From: Flectobacillus roseus
GTDB lineage: Bacteria; Bacteroidota; Bacteroidia; Cytophagales; Spirosomataceae
NCBI RefSeq assembly: GCF_030056665.1
Contig: NZ_JASHIG010000042.1
Length of the DNA: 54,852 bases
Direction: 5' to 3' (one strand)
The notes beneath the pieces were generated by a model, which saw nothing but the letters and a program-made list of their open reading frames with translations, had not been told where the DNA came from and ran no database searches. Positions 35,573-43,747 of this stretch are shown piece after piece. Both the position numbers and the translations under genes were made by a program. Position 1 is the stretch's first letter; each line of letters opens with the position of its first letter.

Positions 35573-36433
35573 TTATTTTTGATACATTTTTTCCAATTCT
35601 AAGTTAGATTTGATTTTAACTTTTTTTCTGTCTGAAACTACAGTTCCGAAGTGGCCGCCTAGATTTGAGATGATTCTTTCAAATTTTCCAAGGGCTAGCA
35701 TTTTCTCATTTATTCTTAAACCGTCTGCGTAATCTTCGAAAATATCAACAGGTAGAGGTTTATATTTATCTGTTGATTTGATATACAATGAAAAGAAGTA
35801 AGGGTCTAAGTCTCCAAACTCTTGTCCAAAAACAAGTGGAACTTCAATAGATTGATGGGTCTTGGTATTATCAAAAGAACAATGGAAGCCGTGAATATTA
35901 TATTCCCAATCCCCTATAGTTCCGTTTCCTTTTTGCTCCCTTATTAGCTGATTAAAAGTTTCCAATGGGAAGTCCTTATTCAACTTCAAGTCAAGTTTGT
36001 CGACCAACATATCAATTAATTCTTCTCCCAATGCTCTGTAATCCTTTGCACATTGCTCAAAAAAGTCTTGGTTTTCCTCTATTTCAAGGTCGGTTATTAA
36101 TTTCGCAATGCGTATTTCTGGTTCTAATGTATGAATTCCAACATAGAAACCTTTGAGGTTAGTTCTGAGTTGTTGTCCTGTTGCTTCTCTTAGATTTTGA
36201 ACTTCTTTTTCAAAAATAAGCTTGAGGGTCTGTTCACGTGGAATTGAACGAATTGTATCGAGCGCTGGAATTTTTTCAACCGAATTAATTATGATTATGT
36301 CTGTCGTTCTGTTCATAAGTAGAGAGGTTCGAGACTCATTAGCATTTTGACCTTTTGGACTTTGAATATTTTTAGCGCTAAACTTCAATGATAGTATTTT
36401 CTTCTCACCTTTAAAGTAGGTGTTTTCAATCAA
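35573..36433 (-). CDS. Hypothetical protein, DUF6896-like C-terminal part
   Basis: 286 residues, soluble. The C-terminal half includes EQKGNGTIGDWEYNIHGFHC and LGGHFGTV, the former like the 'GDWEYxxHGxGC' segment of DUF6896 as I remember it. The N-terminal half is helical (LKLIFEKEVQNLREATGQQL). It overlaps the end of the SUKH gene by 8 bases (36426-36433), so the two form an operon and may work together. If the SUKH gene is immunity, this protein could be a second immunity or its partner. Confidence 0.6.
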   Translation of the reverse strand: MIENTYFKGEKKILSLKFSAKNIQSPKGQNANESRTSLLMNRTTDIIIINSVEKIPALDTIRSIPREQTLKLIFEKEVQNLREATGQQLRTNLKGFYVGIHTLEPEIRIAKLITDLEIEENQDFFEQCAKDYRALGEELIDMLVDKLDLKLNKDFPLETFNQLIREQKGNGTIGDWEYNIHGFHCSFDNTKTHQSIEVPLVFGQEFGDLDPYFFSLYIKSTDKYKPLPVDIFEDYADGLRINEKMLALGKFERIISNLGGHFGTVVSDRKKVKIKSNLELEKMYQK

Positions 36434-36848
36434 ACCATCCTATACCATCTTCTAAACGTTCTAAAAAGTTGGTGAAGGAATTTCCAATTTCGATATGTGC
36501 TTCTTCTTCAATGAGAAAAGGCGATAACACGATTCTTATCTTGCGATTTTTTAATTTTTTAATTGCTATAAACTCTCCGCTTCCATTATCTCCAATTCCT
36601 AATGTTTTGGGTAAATACTCAAAAATTTCATATTCCTCATTAATTTCAATGATTTCGTCAAAATTCCAAAGTCTTAAATTTTGTTCGCCAATCATATCTT
36701 CAAATTCTGAATACTTTATCGCATAAGACTTATAGTCCTCAGGAAGTTTAAAGCCTATGATTTTTTCGACTTCCTCAAAAGTTATCTTTGGCTTGTTACT
36801 TCTTTTAACAGTTTCATACTTAGATAGTATTTCTTCAAACTTTTCCAT
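36426..36848 (-). CDS. SMI1/KNR4 (SUKH-superfamily) immunity protein
   Basis: The start at 36848 (MEKFEEILSKYE) gives 140 residues; the upstream in-frame TTG at 36869 is less likely. SUKH features are FEEVEKIIGFKLPEDYKSYA at about residues 19-38, the central GIGDNGSGEFIAIK and the C-terminal IGNSFTNFLERLE. SUKH proteins are widespread immunity proteins against nuclease and other polymorphic toxins. No matching toxin is in the window. The gene overlaps the next one by 8 bases. Confidence 0.85.
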   Translation of the reverse strand: MEKFEEILSKYETVKRSNKPKITFEEVEKIIGFKLPEDYKSYAIKYSEFEDMIGEQNLRLWNFDEIIEINEEYEIFEYLPKTLGIGDNGSGEFIAIKKLKNRKIRIVLSPFLIEEEAHIEIGNSFTNFLERLEDGIGWFD

Positions 36849-36875
36849 CCTAATCGAGTTTTTCTCCAATATTTG

Positions 36876-36959
36876 CTAAAATTTTATAATCGCAATAGCC
36901 TCTTCTTCTCTGTTTTTGTTAAACTCTTTAATAAGTTCTTTTTATCGTAGCTCATCCAT
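36876..36959 (-). pseudogene. Degraded short gene remnant
   Basis: Reads MDELR, a stop, then KELIKEFNKNREEEAIAIIK and a stop at 36876-36878. The helical, charged segment looks like the start of a repeat protein, for example ankyrin-type, but the stop after five codons and the early end show it is not intact. Confidence 0.35.
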
Positions 36960-36983
36960 CATTAGAAATGTTTGAAGTGGTAA

Positions 36984-37697
36984 TTAGAGTACAATTTTGT
37001 TTAAAACGAAATCCTCTTCAGTTAGCAAGTTGTTAAAAACAGTATCATCTTGCATAGAATAGTAGCATTGTCGATGATAGTCTTTTATCCCAAACTTTGT
37101 GTTATCTAACCATTTACACTTTTTTGAGTATTCATAAATCATGTCATACCAAAACCAATTCTTCTTTTCGATCAAAATCTTATTGATAGTTTTTCCGCCT
37201 GATTGTATTTGTATACTTAAAATGGATTGATCTACACTTTTGGTGAGTAAAACTTGCCCTGTAGATTTCTTGTCTCTCGATGTTTTTTGGGGGTAAACTC
37301 TTTCAAATTTGAATTGACTTGCAATTATATGATTGTAGGATTTAATGAAAACTGATTTGTCCCAGCCATAAGTTTCTGATAATTCCAATATTGCAAAATG
37401 AAGTAAGTCCAGAATATACTTGTACTTTCCATGTTTTGATAAACTTAGATATTCTTCTTCATTGAATATTTTATTGTATATACAAATTGCCCCCAAATAT
37501 CTTGGTCCCGCCAAACTAATAGTTGGTCCAACATGTAAAGTTATTCTGCTTGTTTTGGGTGGTTTATAGCCCTCTAAAAAATTATGATAGAAGTCTGATA
37601 TGAAGTTTACTGTCCTACCAAACTCTGAGCCCTTGGGTGTCTTTTTTATTAAATGACCATGGTAGTATATCGTGATGTCAGAAAGAGGTCGTCCCAT
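36984..37697 (-). CDS. Hypothetical protein, immunity-like
   Basis: 237 residues, basic, soluble. Segments such as DITIYYHGHLIKKTPKGSEF, LDLLHFAILELSETYGWDKS and a Cys-containing end (KDYHRQCYYSM) suggest an alpha/beta fold. I do not recognise the family. It lies 24 bases after the 37722-38066 gene and probably shares its transcript, together with 38067-38378. Confidence 0.7.
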   Translation of the reverse strand: MGRPLSDITIYYHGHLIKKTPKGSEFGRTVNFISDFYHNFLEGYKPPKTSRITLHVGPTISLAGPRYLGAICIYNKIFNEEEYLSLSKHGKYKYILDLLHFAILELSETYGWDKSVFIKSYNHIIASQFKFERVYPQKTSRDKKSTGQVLLTKSVDQSILSIQIQSGGKTINKILIEKKNWFWYDMIYEYSKKCKWLDNTKFGIKDYHRQCYYSMQDDTVFNNLLTEEDFVLNKIVL

Positions 37698-37721
37698 ACT
37701 AGGTGTTTTTTAAGATTGTTA

Positions 37722-38066
37722 CTAATGAATAGCGTTTGGTGTTGTGCTGGTGTTCTTTATTTTCGTTATTGTTTCTGTGTCAAGTCCAGCAGATTCAACA
37801 TAAATTTCGTCAAAGTATGGGGAGTCCGTTATGCCGATGCCACCATGGGGTTTTAATTCAGAATTGTCTGAAAGAACAATACGAAAATTGAAGTTTTCAA
37901 TATTAGAAATTCCTTGCTTCTCAAAATGTTGTTGAATTGTAGGCTGATATTTTTTATAATTTTCGCTTGTGATTAAGTTACCACCAATACCGCCCATACT
38001 TTCGTCAATGATGGAAAAAATCACATCCCCAATGTTGCAATTGTCTATGTATAGGGTAGCTTTCAT
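37722..38066 (-). CDS. Hypothetical protein
   Basis: 114 residues, soluble. It contains SIIDESMGGIGGNLI and FDEIYVESAGLDTETI. The ATG at 38064-38066 follows directly on the TAA of the 38067-38378 gene, so translation is probably coupled. Its function is unknown. The tight coupling to an EF-Tu-domain-II-like protein is the only clue. Confidence 0.65.
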   Translation of the reverse strand: MKATLYIDNCNIGDVIFSIIDESMGGIGGNLITSENYKKYQPTIQQHFEKQGISNIENFNFRIVLSDNSELKPHGGIGITDSPYFDEIYVESAGLDTETITKIKNTSTTPNAIH

Positions 38067-38378
38067 TTAATCTTCTCCTTCAATTGTAATATCAAGTAAC
38101 TCACTTCCTATTTTCAGTCCAAGTAAAAGGTCTATAGTTTCGTTATCGCCCGAAACTATCAATAGTTTGTATTTACGGATTTCACTTGAAATTTCAATAT
38201 CCTCAACTGCTTTGATTCTAACACTTAGTGAAAGTGATTTGCTTAGTGGGACATTAATAAACCATCTTTCCTGAACTGTCCCTTCGATTTGTTGTCCAAT
38301 TAGATAAAATTCGTTCCTGCGTCTAAGAGCAAAACTGTCAATTACCTCAAATTGCCCTTGTCTTATTTTTGTGTCCAT
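38067..38378 (-). CDS. EF-Tu domain-II-like beta-barrel protein
   Basis: The preferred start is the ATG at 38378 (MDTKIRQGQFEVIDSF). ATGs at 38402 and 38417 are also in frame, but the repeat at 38419-38438 then lies in the usual place, 41 bases upstream. The protein (103 residues) reads FEVIDSFALRRRNEFYLIGQ, then EGTVQERWFINVPL and IKAVEDIEIS. This is the layout of EF-Tu domain II (FxVxDxFxLxxR...G...G.V..G). No GTPase domain is present. It is coupled to 37722-38066. Possible roles are an immunity protein that mimics EF-Tu or an independent barrel. Confidence 0.5.
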   Translation of the reverse strand: MDTKIRQGQFEVIDSFALRRRNEFYLIGQQIEGTVQERWFINVPLSKSLSLSVRIKAVEDIEISSEIRKYKLLIVSGDNETIDLLLGLKIGSELLDITIEGED

Positions 38379-38418
38379 TATCTGTCCTTTTAGGATGTCC
38401 ATACCTCTACCTTTCAAG

Positions 38419-38438
38419 GCTTTATGCAGGTTTGGAGT
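38419..38438 (-). repeat. Upstream repeat copy (GCTTTATGCAGGTT type)
   Basis: Differs by two of 20 bases from 50593-50612. Weaker copies lie at 54381, 48357 and 24176. All five are 24-41 bases upstream of a start codon on the minus strand. Confidence 0.5.
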
Positions 38439-38455
38439 TTTATATAGATTTAAGA

Positions 38456-38881
38456 TTAAACTAACCCACGTAAAATGTCAAGTCGGTAGCTCGGAGCATC
38501 ATCTGGGGATAAAAAATCAGGAATAGTTTTATCCGTCCGCTTCGGTCTTTTCAAAAACTCAACTTGCCATTCAGTCAATCTAGGTTCTTTGATATGTACA
38601 AACTTTCCTGGCTCTTCTTCGTCGATATATTCCTCTTGCAATATTAATGCAATGGGTGGCTCACAGCCCACATTATTTTTAGAAAACTCAAACGCTTCTT
38701 CATAAGTAGAAAAATAGTAATAATAATCGTTGCCATCTTCTGTATCAGGTGCTCCATTCTCAGGATAACACCAAACTCGATATTCCAATACATCATCCCA
38801 CACATAACCACCACCTGACATTACTAAGGCAGGATATTCCCCAATTAAATTGGGGTCTTTAACCTCTGGATATTTTGTCAT
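38456..38881 (-). CDS. Conserved hypothetical protein
   Basis: 141 residues, acidic. Motifs are VMSGGGYVWDDVLEYRVWCYP, DYYYYFSTYEEAFEFSKNN, PPIALILQEEYIDEE and RLTEWQVEFLKRPKRTDKTI (read in parts), then LDILRGLV. I recall this strongly conserved pattern as a widespread bacterial family, often mislabelled as GCN5-like. Its function is unknown and it does not show an acetyl-CoA loop. Confidence 0.75.
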   Translation of the reverse strand: MTKYPEVKDPNLIGEYPALVMSGGGYVWDDVLEYRVWCYPENGAPDTEDGNDYYYYFSTYEEAFEFSKNNVGCEPPIALILQEEYIDEEEPGKFVHIKEPRLTEWQVEFLKRPKRTDKTIPDFLSPDDAPSYRLDILRGLV

Positions 38882-38992
38882 AACGTTTTACTGTTGTAGT
38901 ATTCTCAAGTAGTTGTATTTGTCTTTCTTAATGAAACGGAATTAAGCTGTCCTATGCGCTCTACCAGACGGAAATCTCCTCTGATATTAGCT

Positions 38993-39278
38993 GTTTTAGT
39001 TCGCTCTTATAAGTTTTTTAATTTTTCATCGTACCAAATGTATTCGTCAGCTTTACTATTTGATAAAAATCTAAAACCTACATCAAGTCCCAAGTACTTA
39101 ATTATTTCTGGCCTTTGTTGTAGCAGATGTTCTGCACATATTGGTTGGAATAAATTGTCTGCTTCAGAAAATTCCCCTGTCCATATCAACCAGCCAGTTG
39201 AGCCTTTTTCTGCCAGACGTCTAAGTCCGTTAATTGGGTATTTTCCAAGGTTTTTAGAAACTCCAATTTTTAATTTTT
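38993..39278. repeat. 286-bp direct repeat, copy 2
   Basis: See copy 1 at 35203-35488. Here the repeat lies inside the full-length gene 39007-39606, so this is probably the source. Confidence 0.95.
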
Positions 39279-39606
39279 TATTGATTGGTTTCCAAATAGA
39301 GTTACTTTGCTCGCAAATTTTCTTTTGCGTTTCAATATGTGCATTCCAATTATTGTAAATTATTAAGTTATCTTTTTCTGTCAATAGCCGCTCTTTCCAA
39401 AGCAAAATATTTGTTTTGTTAATTTCAAAATTAATGTCTTCATTATCCCACTCAAAAATTGTATCTGAAATAATTTCGTCTTTCTCCCACTCAAAAAGAT
39501 CCTCATTAATAGCAGCCCAAGCAAAATTTATAATTGCGGTTTTGTCAATTTTATGGTCTAAAAAATTGTCACGAAGCTCTATTAGATTTTGTCTTGTTAC
39601 TTCCAT
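39007..39606 (-). CDS. Immunity-like protein, Imm33/DUF2185-like C-terminal domain
   Basis: 199 residues. The N-terminal 100 residues are helical and acidic (FAWAAINEDLFEWEKDEIIS). The C-terminal domain (about 110-199) reads IGVSKNLGKYPINGLRRLAE, GSTGWLIWTGEFSEADNLFQ and LGLDVGFRFL. The 'G-W-W-G-E-x-E' strand and 'PEIIKYLGLDVGFRF' end are like Imm33/DUF2185 proteins. A near-identical copy of only this domain lies at 35217-35501. Confidence 0.6.
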   Translation of the reverse strand: MEVTRQNLIELRDNFLDHKIDKTAIINFAWAAINEDLFEWEKDEIISDTIFEWDNEDINFEINKTNILLWKERLLTEKDNLIIYNNWNAHIETQKKICEQSNSIWKPINKKLKIGVSKNLGKYPINGLRRLAEKGSTGWLIWTGEFSEADNLFQPICAEHLLQQRPEIIKYLGLDVGFRFLSNSKADEYIWYDEKLKNL

Positions 39607-39843
39607 GTCGGGTCGTTTCTACGATTATGGCTTAATGAATAAGGTTTTGTATACGAGAGAAATTGGAACCTTAATGGCGCTTGAATATGTTGGGGTATAT
39701 TCCTTATTTTCAATTGTATGTGGAATTGAGTGGGTTTTAGATAGTCGTAACAAAAGTACAAGGAGAGCTCTTATGCTTAATAACTTCAATCAGACTCAAC
39801 TTGTAATTGTCAGCTGATTTTCTTTGTGTACAAACTGTTTTGA

Positions 39844-40449
39844 CTAATATTTTGGTGTTACACTATCAATCCGTTTTATTAGTTTTTGTTGTTCTGCATC
39901 CAACAAGTTGAACTCATTTTTGTCTGGAATATTATCTTTTTGGTATTTTTCAATTAGTGGCAGAGTTAAAATGATCTTTAAAGCAGTATGATGGTCATGA
40001 AGGGTTAGATTTTTTTGAGAAATATGTTTTAAGATAGATTGTAGCTCATGTGTTCTATTTTGATATTTGTTTTTACTTGACGTAATGAGAAACGAAATTC
40101 GTTTTTTTAATAAACTATCCTCGATGGAAGTTATATTATTACCTGCCGAAGTGTAATAATTACTTGATTTGTTGTCGTACTTAGCATATTTCTCAGATGC
40201 TTCATTTGAGTTAAAATTCTCGATATCTTTCTCTAACTGTTGTAATGCTACATTTTTACTCACAAGGTAATCATATAATTCCTGCGTAATGTCGTGTTGA
40301 CCTCTGAAACTACTTGTCACGATTTCTTCAGATTGGAGTGGTTCGGGATTTTCTTTTTCTACCTGCTTTGTTTCTCGCTGTGATGGATTACAAGAAAATA
40401 CTACCACCAAAGTCAAGATTATCGAGATGCTCGTTAAATGTTTTTCCAT
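39844..40449 (-). CDS. Hypothetical lipoprotein, helical
   Basis: 201 residues with lipobox VFSC (Cys20). The mature part is rich in K, E, S and N and largely helical (LEKDIENFNSNEASEKYAKY, LLDAEQQKLIKRIDSV). No family recognised. Probably periplasmic or outer-membrane. Confidence 0.7.
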   Translation of the reverse strand: MEKHLTSISIILTLVVVFSCNPSQRETKQVEKENPEPLQSEEIVTSSFRGQHDITQELYDYLVSKNVALQQLEKDIENFNSNEASEKYAKYDNKSSNYYTSAGNNITSIEDSLLKKRISFLITSSKNKYQNRTHELQSILKHISQKNLTLHDHHTALKIILTLPLIEKYQKDNIPDKNEFNLLDAEQQKLIKRIDSVTPKY

Positions 40450-40624
40450 TTTTAGTTCAATTATAGGTATGATTTTTAGAAAGCTTCAAATGTTTTTTAA
40501 TGTGTACTAATGGATTTGTCTTAGTAATCAGCGAGTTATCCAGTTGTTGCGAATCAGACATAGTTTCTCGATTCTCCCCGTATGCCGATTAGCTTATCCG
40601 ATATAAAAACTGTTTATTTTTTCA

Positions 40625-41350
40625 TTAAGGGGCATCGTTATGCAAAACTTGGGCTATTAATTTACCATTTCTAAAGTACATTAATATTTGATGTCCAAAA
40701 CTATGGTTTGCTAGGGGCTTACCTTTTAAACTAGTTTTGCCGTCAAACGAAGCGTCTCCAATAAATAGCCATTCCAGCTTTTCGATTCCGTCTGTAATTG
40801 TTTGCTTGTCTGGGTTGCCGTAAGTTTTAACTGCTTTTTGTTTGGGGTCTCCAAGACTGAACCCCTTTTTTGTAGTAAAGTAAGAAGAATTAATGGGTGT
40901 TGTCTGTTGGAGAAAGCCATTAAAATCTTTTAATTTTTGTTCGTCAGATGCAATTTCCCCACCTTCGGTATGGAGATCCATTCTACGGATCAAGTCGATT
41001 GGAATATCATTGTCTAAAAAATGATATATCGCTAATCTGTGATAATCAGTGTAAAGTTCAAAAACTAAAGTTTGTTTAAGGGGACCATTGCTGAACCACA
41101 CCTTATCAAATGAAAATACCTTTCCGCTTTGTTTTTTATAAGATGAATTATTACTTGTTCTATCGGCAAGCATTTTATTTTTGACAGGATAATCATCAAC
41201 AAGCAATTTCTTCACGGTGTCAGAGCTTGAAACCATTACTTGTGTATCTAATAAAGCACTTGTAATTTTTGTCGCAGTATTATCGGGCTTTCCAATGCAA
41301 GAGAAAAACCTAAGTGTGAAGATAAGCGTCAATATTTGCGGTGTTGTCAT
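40625..41350 (-). CDS. Hypothetical lipoprotein
   Basis: The start at 41350 (MTTPQILTLIFTLRFFSC) gives 241 residues and a lipobox FFSC with Cys18; a longer frame to 41434 is unlikely. The mature sequence contains DKVWFSNGPLKQTLVFELYT, SLGDPKQKAVKTYGNPDKQ and LEWLFIGDASFDGKT. The pair 'GDPxxxVxxxYGxPD' resembles periplasmic proteins with a small beta domain of unknown function. No partner gene. Confidence 0.7.
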   Translation of the reverse strand: MTTPQILTLIFTLRFFSCIGKPDNTATKITSALLDTQVMVSSSDTVKKLLVDDYPVKNKMLADRTSNNSSYKKQSGKVFSFDKVWFSNGPLKQTLVFELYTDYHRLAIYHFLDNDIPIDLIRRMDLHTEGGEIASDEQKLKDFNGFLQQTTPINSSYFTTKKGFSLGDPKQKAVKTYGNPDKQTITDGIEKLEWLFIGDASFDGKTSLKGKPLANHSFGHQILMYFRNGKLIAQVLHNDAP

Positions 41351-41608
41351 ACAATTACGATTGAGGGATAGGTGTGGTATTTTCAATTTGATAAATATTG
41401 CCATAGTCAAAATTGATGTCGTTGTTTTTAGCATCAGGGATGGCCAATTTGTATTTCTGTCCCCAAGGATAATTTTCTGTTATCAAGGTCATACTAATTA
41501 ATTTTAAAAGGCTTTCGAATAATGAGGTTTTAAATAAACGTAAAAAAAATTGGGCTTGGCTATCAGTGAGTTATCAAGGTCAAATGCCCATTGCTTGATT
41601 TCATATTT

Positions 41609-41911
41609 TTATTCAGTCATAAGAGCTTTCATTCTGCAATATTCCGCTTGGTCGTTTAATTTCATTTTTTCGCAAATACCGACAAGCCCCATCCAAAAGT
41701 TTTTTGTAAAGTGGTGCTCGGTTTCATCAGAAAGTTCTATTAAACTGTCAAGAGCAAGCTCCCATTCTCTATTTTCCAAGAATTCAACGCTGTTTTTAAA
41801 TTGCCTATGAGATCTATAAGGCTCTAGTATATCGGCCATTATTTGTCTTATAGTCTGCTCATGAAAGAGGTCATTTTTAAAGCCTCGTTTTATAAAGTTG
41901 AATATATTCAT
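41609..41911 (-). CDS. Hypothetical protein
   Basis: The start at 41911 (MNIFNFIKRGFKNDLF) gives 100 residues; an ATG at 41938 adds nine. The protein is helical, with FLENREWELALDSLIELSDE and MGLVGICEKMKLNDQAEYCR, a TPR-like helix pair. The family is unknown to me, but such small helical proteins are common in immunity-type arrays. Confidence 0.65.
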   Translation of the reverse strand: MNIFNFIKRGFKNDLFHEQTIRQIMADILEPYRSHRQFKNSVEFLENREWELALDSLIELSDETEHHFTKNFWMGLVGICEKMKLNDQAEYCRMKALMTE

Positions 41912-42048
41912 TTTTTCTAATGGAGTTGCTATTAACATTTTAGAGCTTTGCGTTGCGGTGTAAACAGCTTTAAAAAACTTTCGTTTATGACTAAACTATT
42001 TGCGTAAATCGAAAATTTACCCATGACTAGGGGCAAGTATTTCTTCTG

Positions 42049-42597
42049 TCAGATTGTTTGTTTGCCCTCATAGTATAGGTAATGAAAATATCTCAATGCA
42101 TTTATGCAATGCTGTCCCCAATGATGAGCAAAACCCCACTTTAATTGCCATAATGCGTCTTCTATGGCTTCGTCCGTACGGAGGTTGTCTATTTTGAACA
42201 ATTCAATTTTTAGGTCACGGTAAATATCTGAGAAATCGTCAACAAGCCAACCTTGCGTTGATTTCCCATCGTTTTCCGAATAGGTCGGCTCGAAAACTTC
42301 CCAATAAAATGCCTCAGCTCCAAGTTTGGAAATTTGCCCAGTATTTTTGTTCTCAAAAATTGCGTCTCGGTCGAAGTCTTTACCATTTGAAGAAAACTTT
42401 AACTCAATTTGCTCAAGTTTGTATCCTGCTGAATAAAGGTCTAAAAGTGCTGAATGAGTTTTCGTGAAAAATTCTTTTTGGTTAATAGGAGTTATCTCCA
42501 ATAGTTCAACAAATTGTCGAGCAGCCAAAAGAAAGGTCTCTGTCGAAGCCCTCGTTAAAAATTCCTTGATGTCTGTCGATAGTTGGTTGGATGTCAT
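42049..42597 (-). CDS. DUF5063 protein
   Basis: 182 residues. The C-terminal half has the DUF5063 pattern: FEPTYSENDG, VDDFSDIYRDLKIELFKI and the final GFAHHWGQHCINALRYFHYL. The N-terminal half is a helical part (FLTRASTETFLLAARQFVEL). Cytoplasmic; function unknown. The gene stop is 451 bases from the next gene to its left and its start is 19 bases from the Imm26-DUF4240 stop, so both are likely in one transcript. Confidence 0.85.
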   Translation of the reverse strand: MTSNQLSTDIKEFLTRASTETFLLAARQFVELLEITPINQKEFFTKTHSALLDLYSAGYKLEQIELKFSSNGKDFDRDAIFENKNTGQISKLGAEAFYWEVFEPTYSENDGKSTQGWLVDDFSDIYRDLKIELFKIDNLRTDEAIEDALWQLKWGFAHHWGQHCINALRYFHYLYYEGKQTI

Positions 42598-42616
42598 GGT
42601 ATTGTGACTGATGTTG

Positions 42617-43555
42617 CTATTTCCATCCCTCTTTATTTGAGTAAGTTTCGTAATTACAACCTGTAGAATAAGTCAATTCTTTTTTAGTCTTTAGTTCGTA
42701 AGCTGTTTCAGAAACACTTAATAAAACTTCAAAATCTTCATCCTTGGGCATTTTGGTTGGATCCTTTAAAACTGACTCATAAAATATTTTTCCGTTAGCA
42801 ACTGCTTTGCATCTTGCATAAAGAAAAAAGTCGACAGAAACGTAATCATCTGCTTCATTATAAGAACCATCTCTAATATTTTTGGCGTGATCTTTTGTGT
42901 CAAGACAATATAGTTTGTAGGTTAGATTTTCTTGAAATTGTTTTATGTCAGCGATTTTAAGTTTAGATAAATGCTTAATTGCTGGTTCAACTGTTTTATT
43001 ATCATCAACTTCGCTCCAATTAAATAAAGAAATAATGTCCCAAAATTGGTTGTCGTCCATCATTACTTTAGGTTTCATAACTATATTTCGTCCTAACTCT
43101 TCGCTTCTTTTATTTTGCTCCTCGTGTTCGGCTAATACAAGTTCATTTTCATTTTTCCATCTCCATTCTAAAAATGCTTGAAAACCGAAGTCCTTTTGGA
43201 TAGCTCCACATAGAGGATATCCTCCGTCAGTTCCATTACCAATTTTTATATTTAGTTTCTCTTCTTCTTCTGTCAATGGAATGTTGCCTAAATACTCAAA
43301 TTTTTTCTCGATTAATGTTCCTGAATAAATATTAATATTCGGTTGGTTATTAAAATGAAATCTGCTTTCAATTAAAGGTTGAGTTAATCGGATATCAGTA
43401 ATTTTAGGTTTTTTGATGTCAATGAAACTTGTTATAGTAATAAGGAAAAACTCATCGTCTGAGAAACCAAACTTTCCTTTCGTTTTAATAATTCGAAAAG
43501 CTCCAAAAAAATTTCCGTCAAGTTTCGTTATGAAAATGTCTCCATTGTTTAACAT
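42617..43555 (-). CDS. Imm26-like and DUF4240 fusion protein
   Basis: 312 residues. Residues 1-120 begin NNGDIFITKLDGNFFGAFRI, the Imm26 type of N-terminus. Residues 165-300 are DUF4240: DNQFWDIISLFNWSEV, IADIKQFQENLTYKLYCLDT, FFLYARCKAVANGKIFYESV, DPTKMPKDEDFEVLLSVSET. Both domain types occur in orphan immunity genes. The fusion means two immunity-like units in one chain. It shares a transcript with DUF5063. The Imm26 assignment is less sure than DUF4240. Confidence 0.75.
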   Translation of the reverse strand: MLNNGDIFITKLDGNFFGAFRIIKTKGKFGFSDDEFFLITITSFIDIKKPKITDIRLTQPLIESRFHFNNQPNINIYSGTLIEKKFEYLGNIPLTEEEEKLNIKIGNGTDGGYPLCGAIQKDFGFQAFLEWRWKNENELVLAEHEEQNKRSEELGRNIVMKPKVMMDDNQFWDIISLFNWSEVDDNKTVEPAIKHLSKLKIADIKQFQENLTYKLYCLDTKDHAKNIRDGSYNEADDYVSVDFFLYARCKAVANGKIFYESVLKDPTKMPKDEDFEVLLSVSETAYELKTKKELTYSTGCNYETYSNKEGWK

Positions 43556-43747
43556 AGTTGTGTCGTTCTCGAATGGTAAAAAATGTTCTTGACTTGGTGT
43601 TGTGGCAGTAAGAGCGTTTTCTCAGGTTTGGGGCAGCTATTGGGTAAAGATAATTAAAAAAGTCAGTCGAATGGCATGCATTCACGCTAAGAAAACCTGT
43701 TGATACTTGGTAGCCAATGTGCCAAGTCGATTGTTGGAAGCAGACTT

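Noticed and set aside
38950..38975. Text that resembles a tRNA D arm (TCTGGTAGAGCGC on the minus strand)
   Set aside because: No anticodon arm, T arm or acceptor stem is around it. It may be a tRNA remnant, but a chance match is as likely.
39607..39843. Open frames on both strands in the gap after the Imm33-like gene
   Set aside because: Both lack a family pattern and a convincing start, and neither can be preferred.
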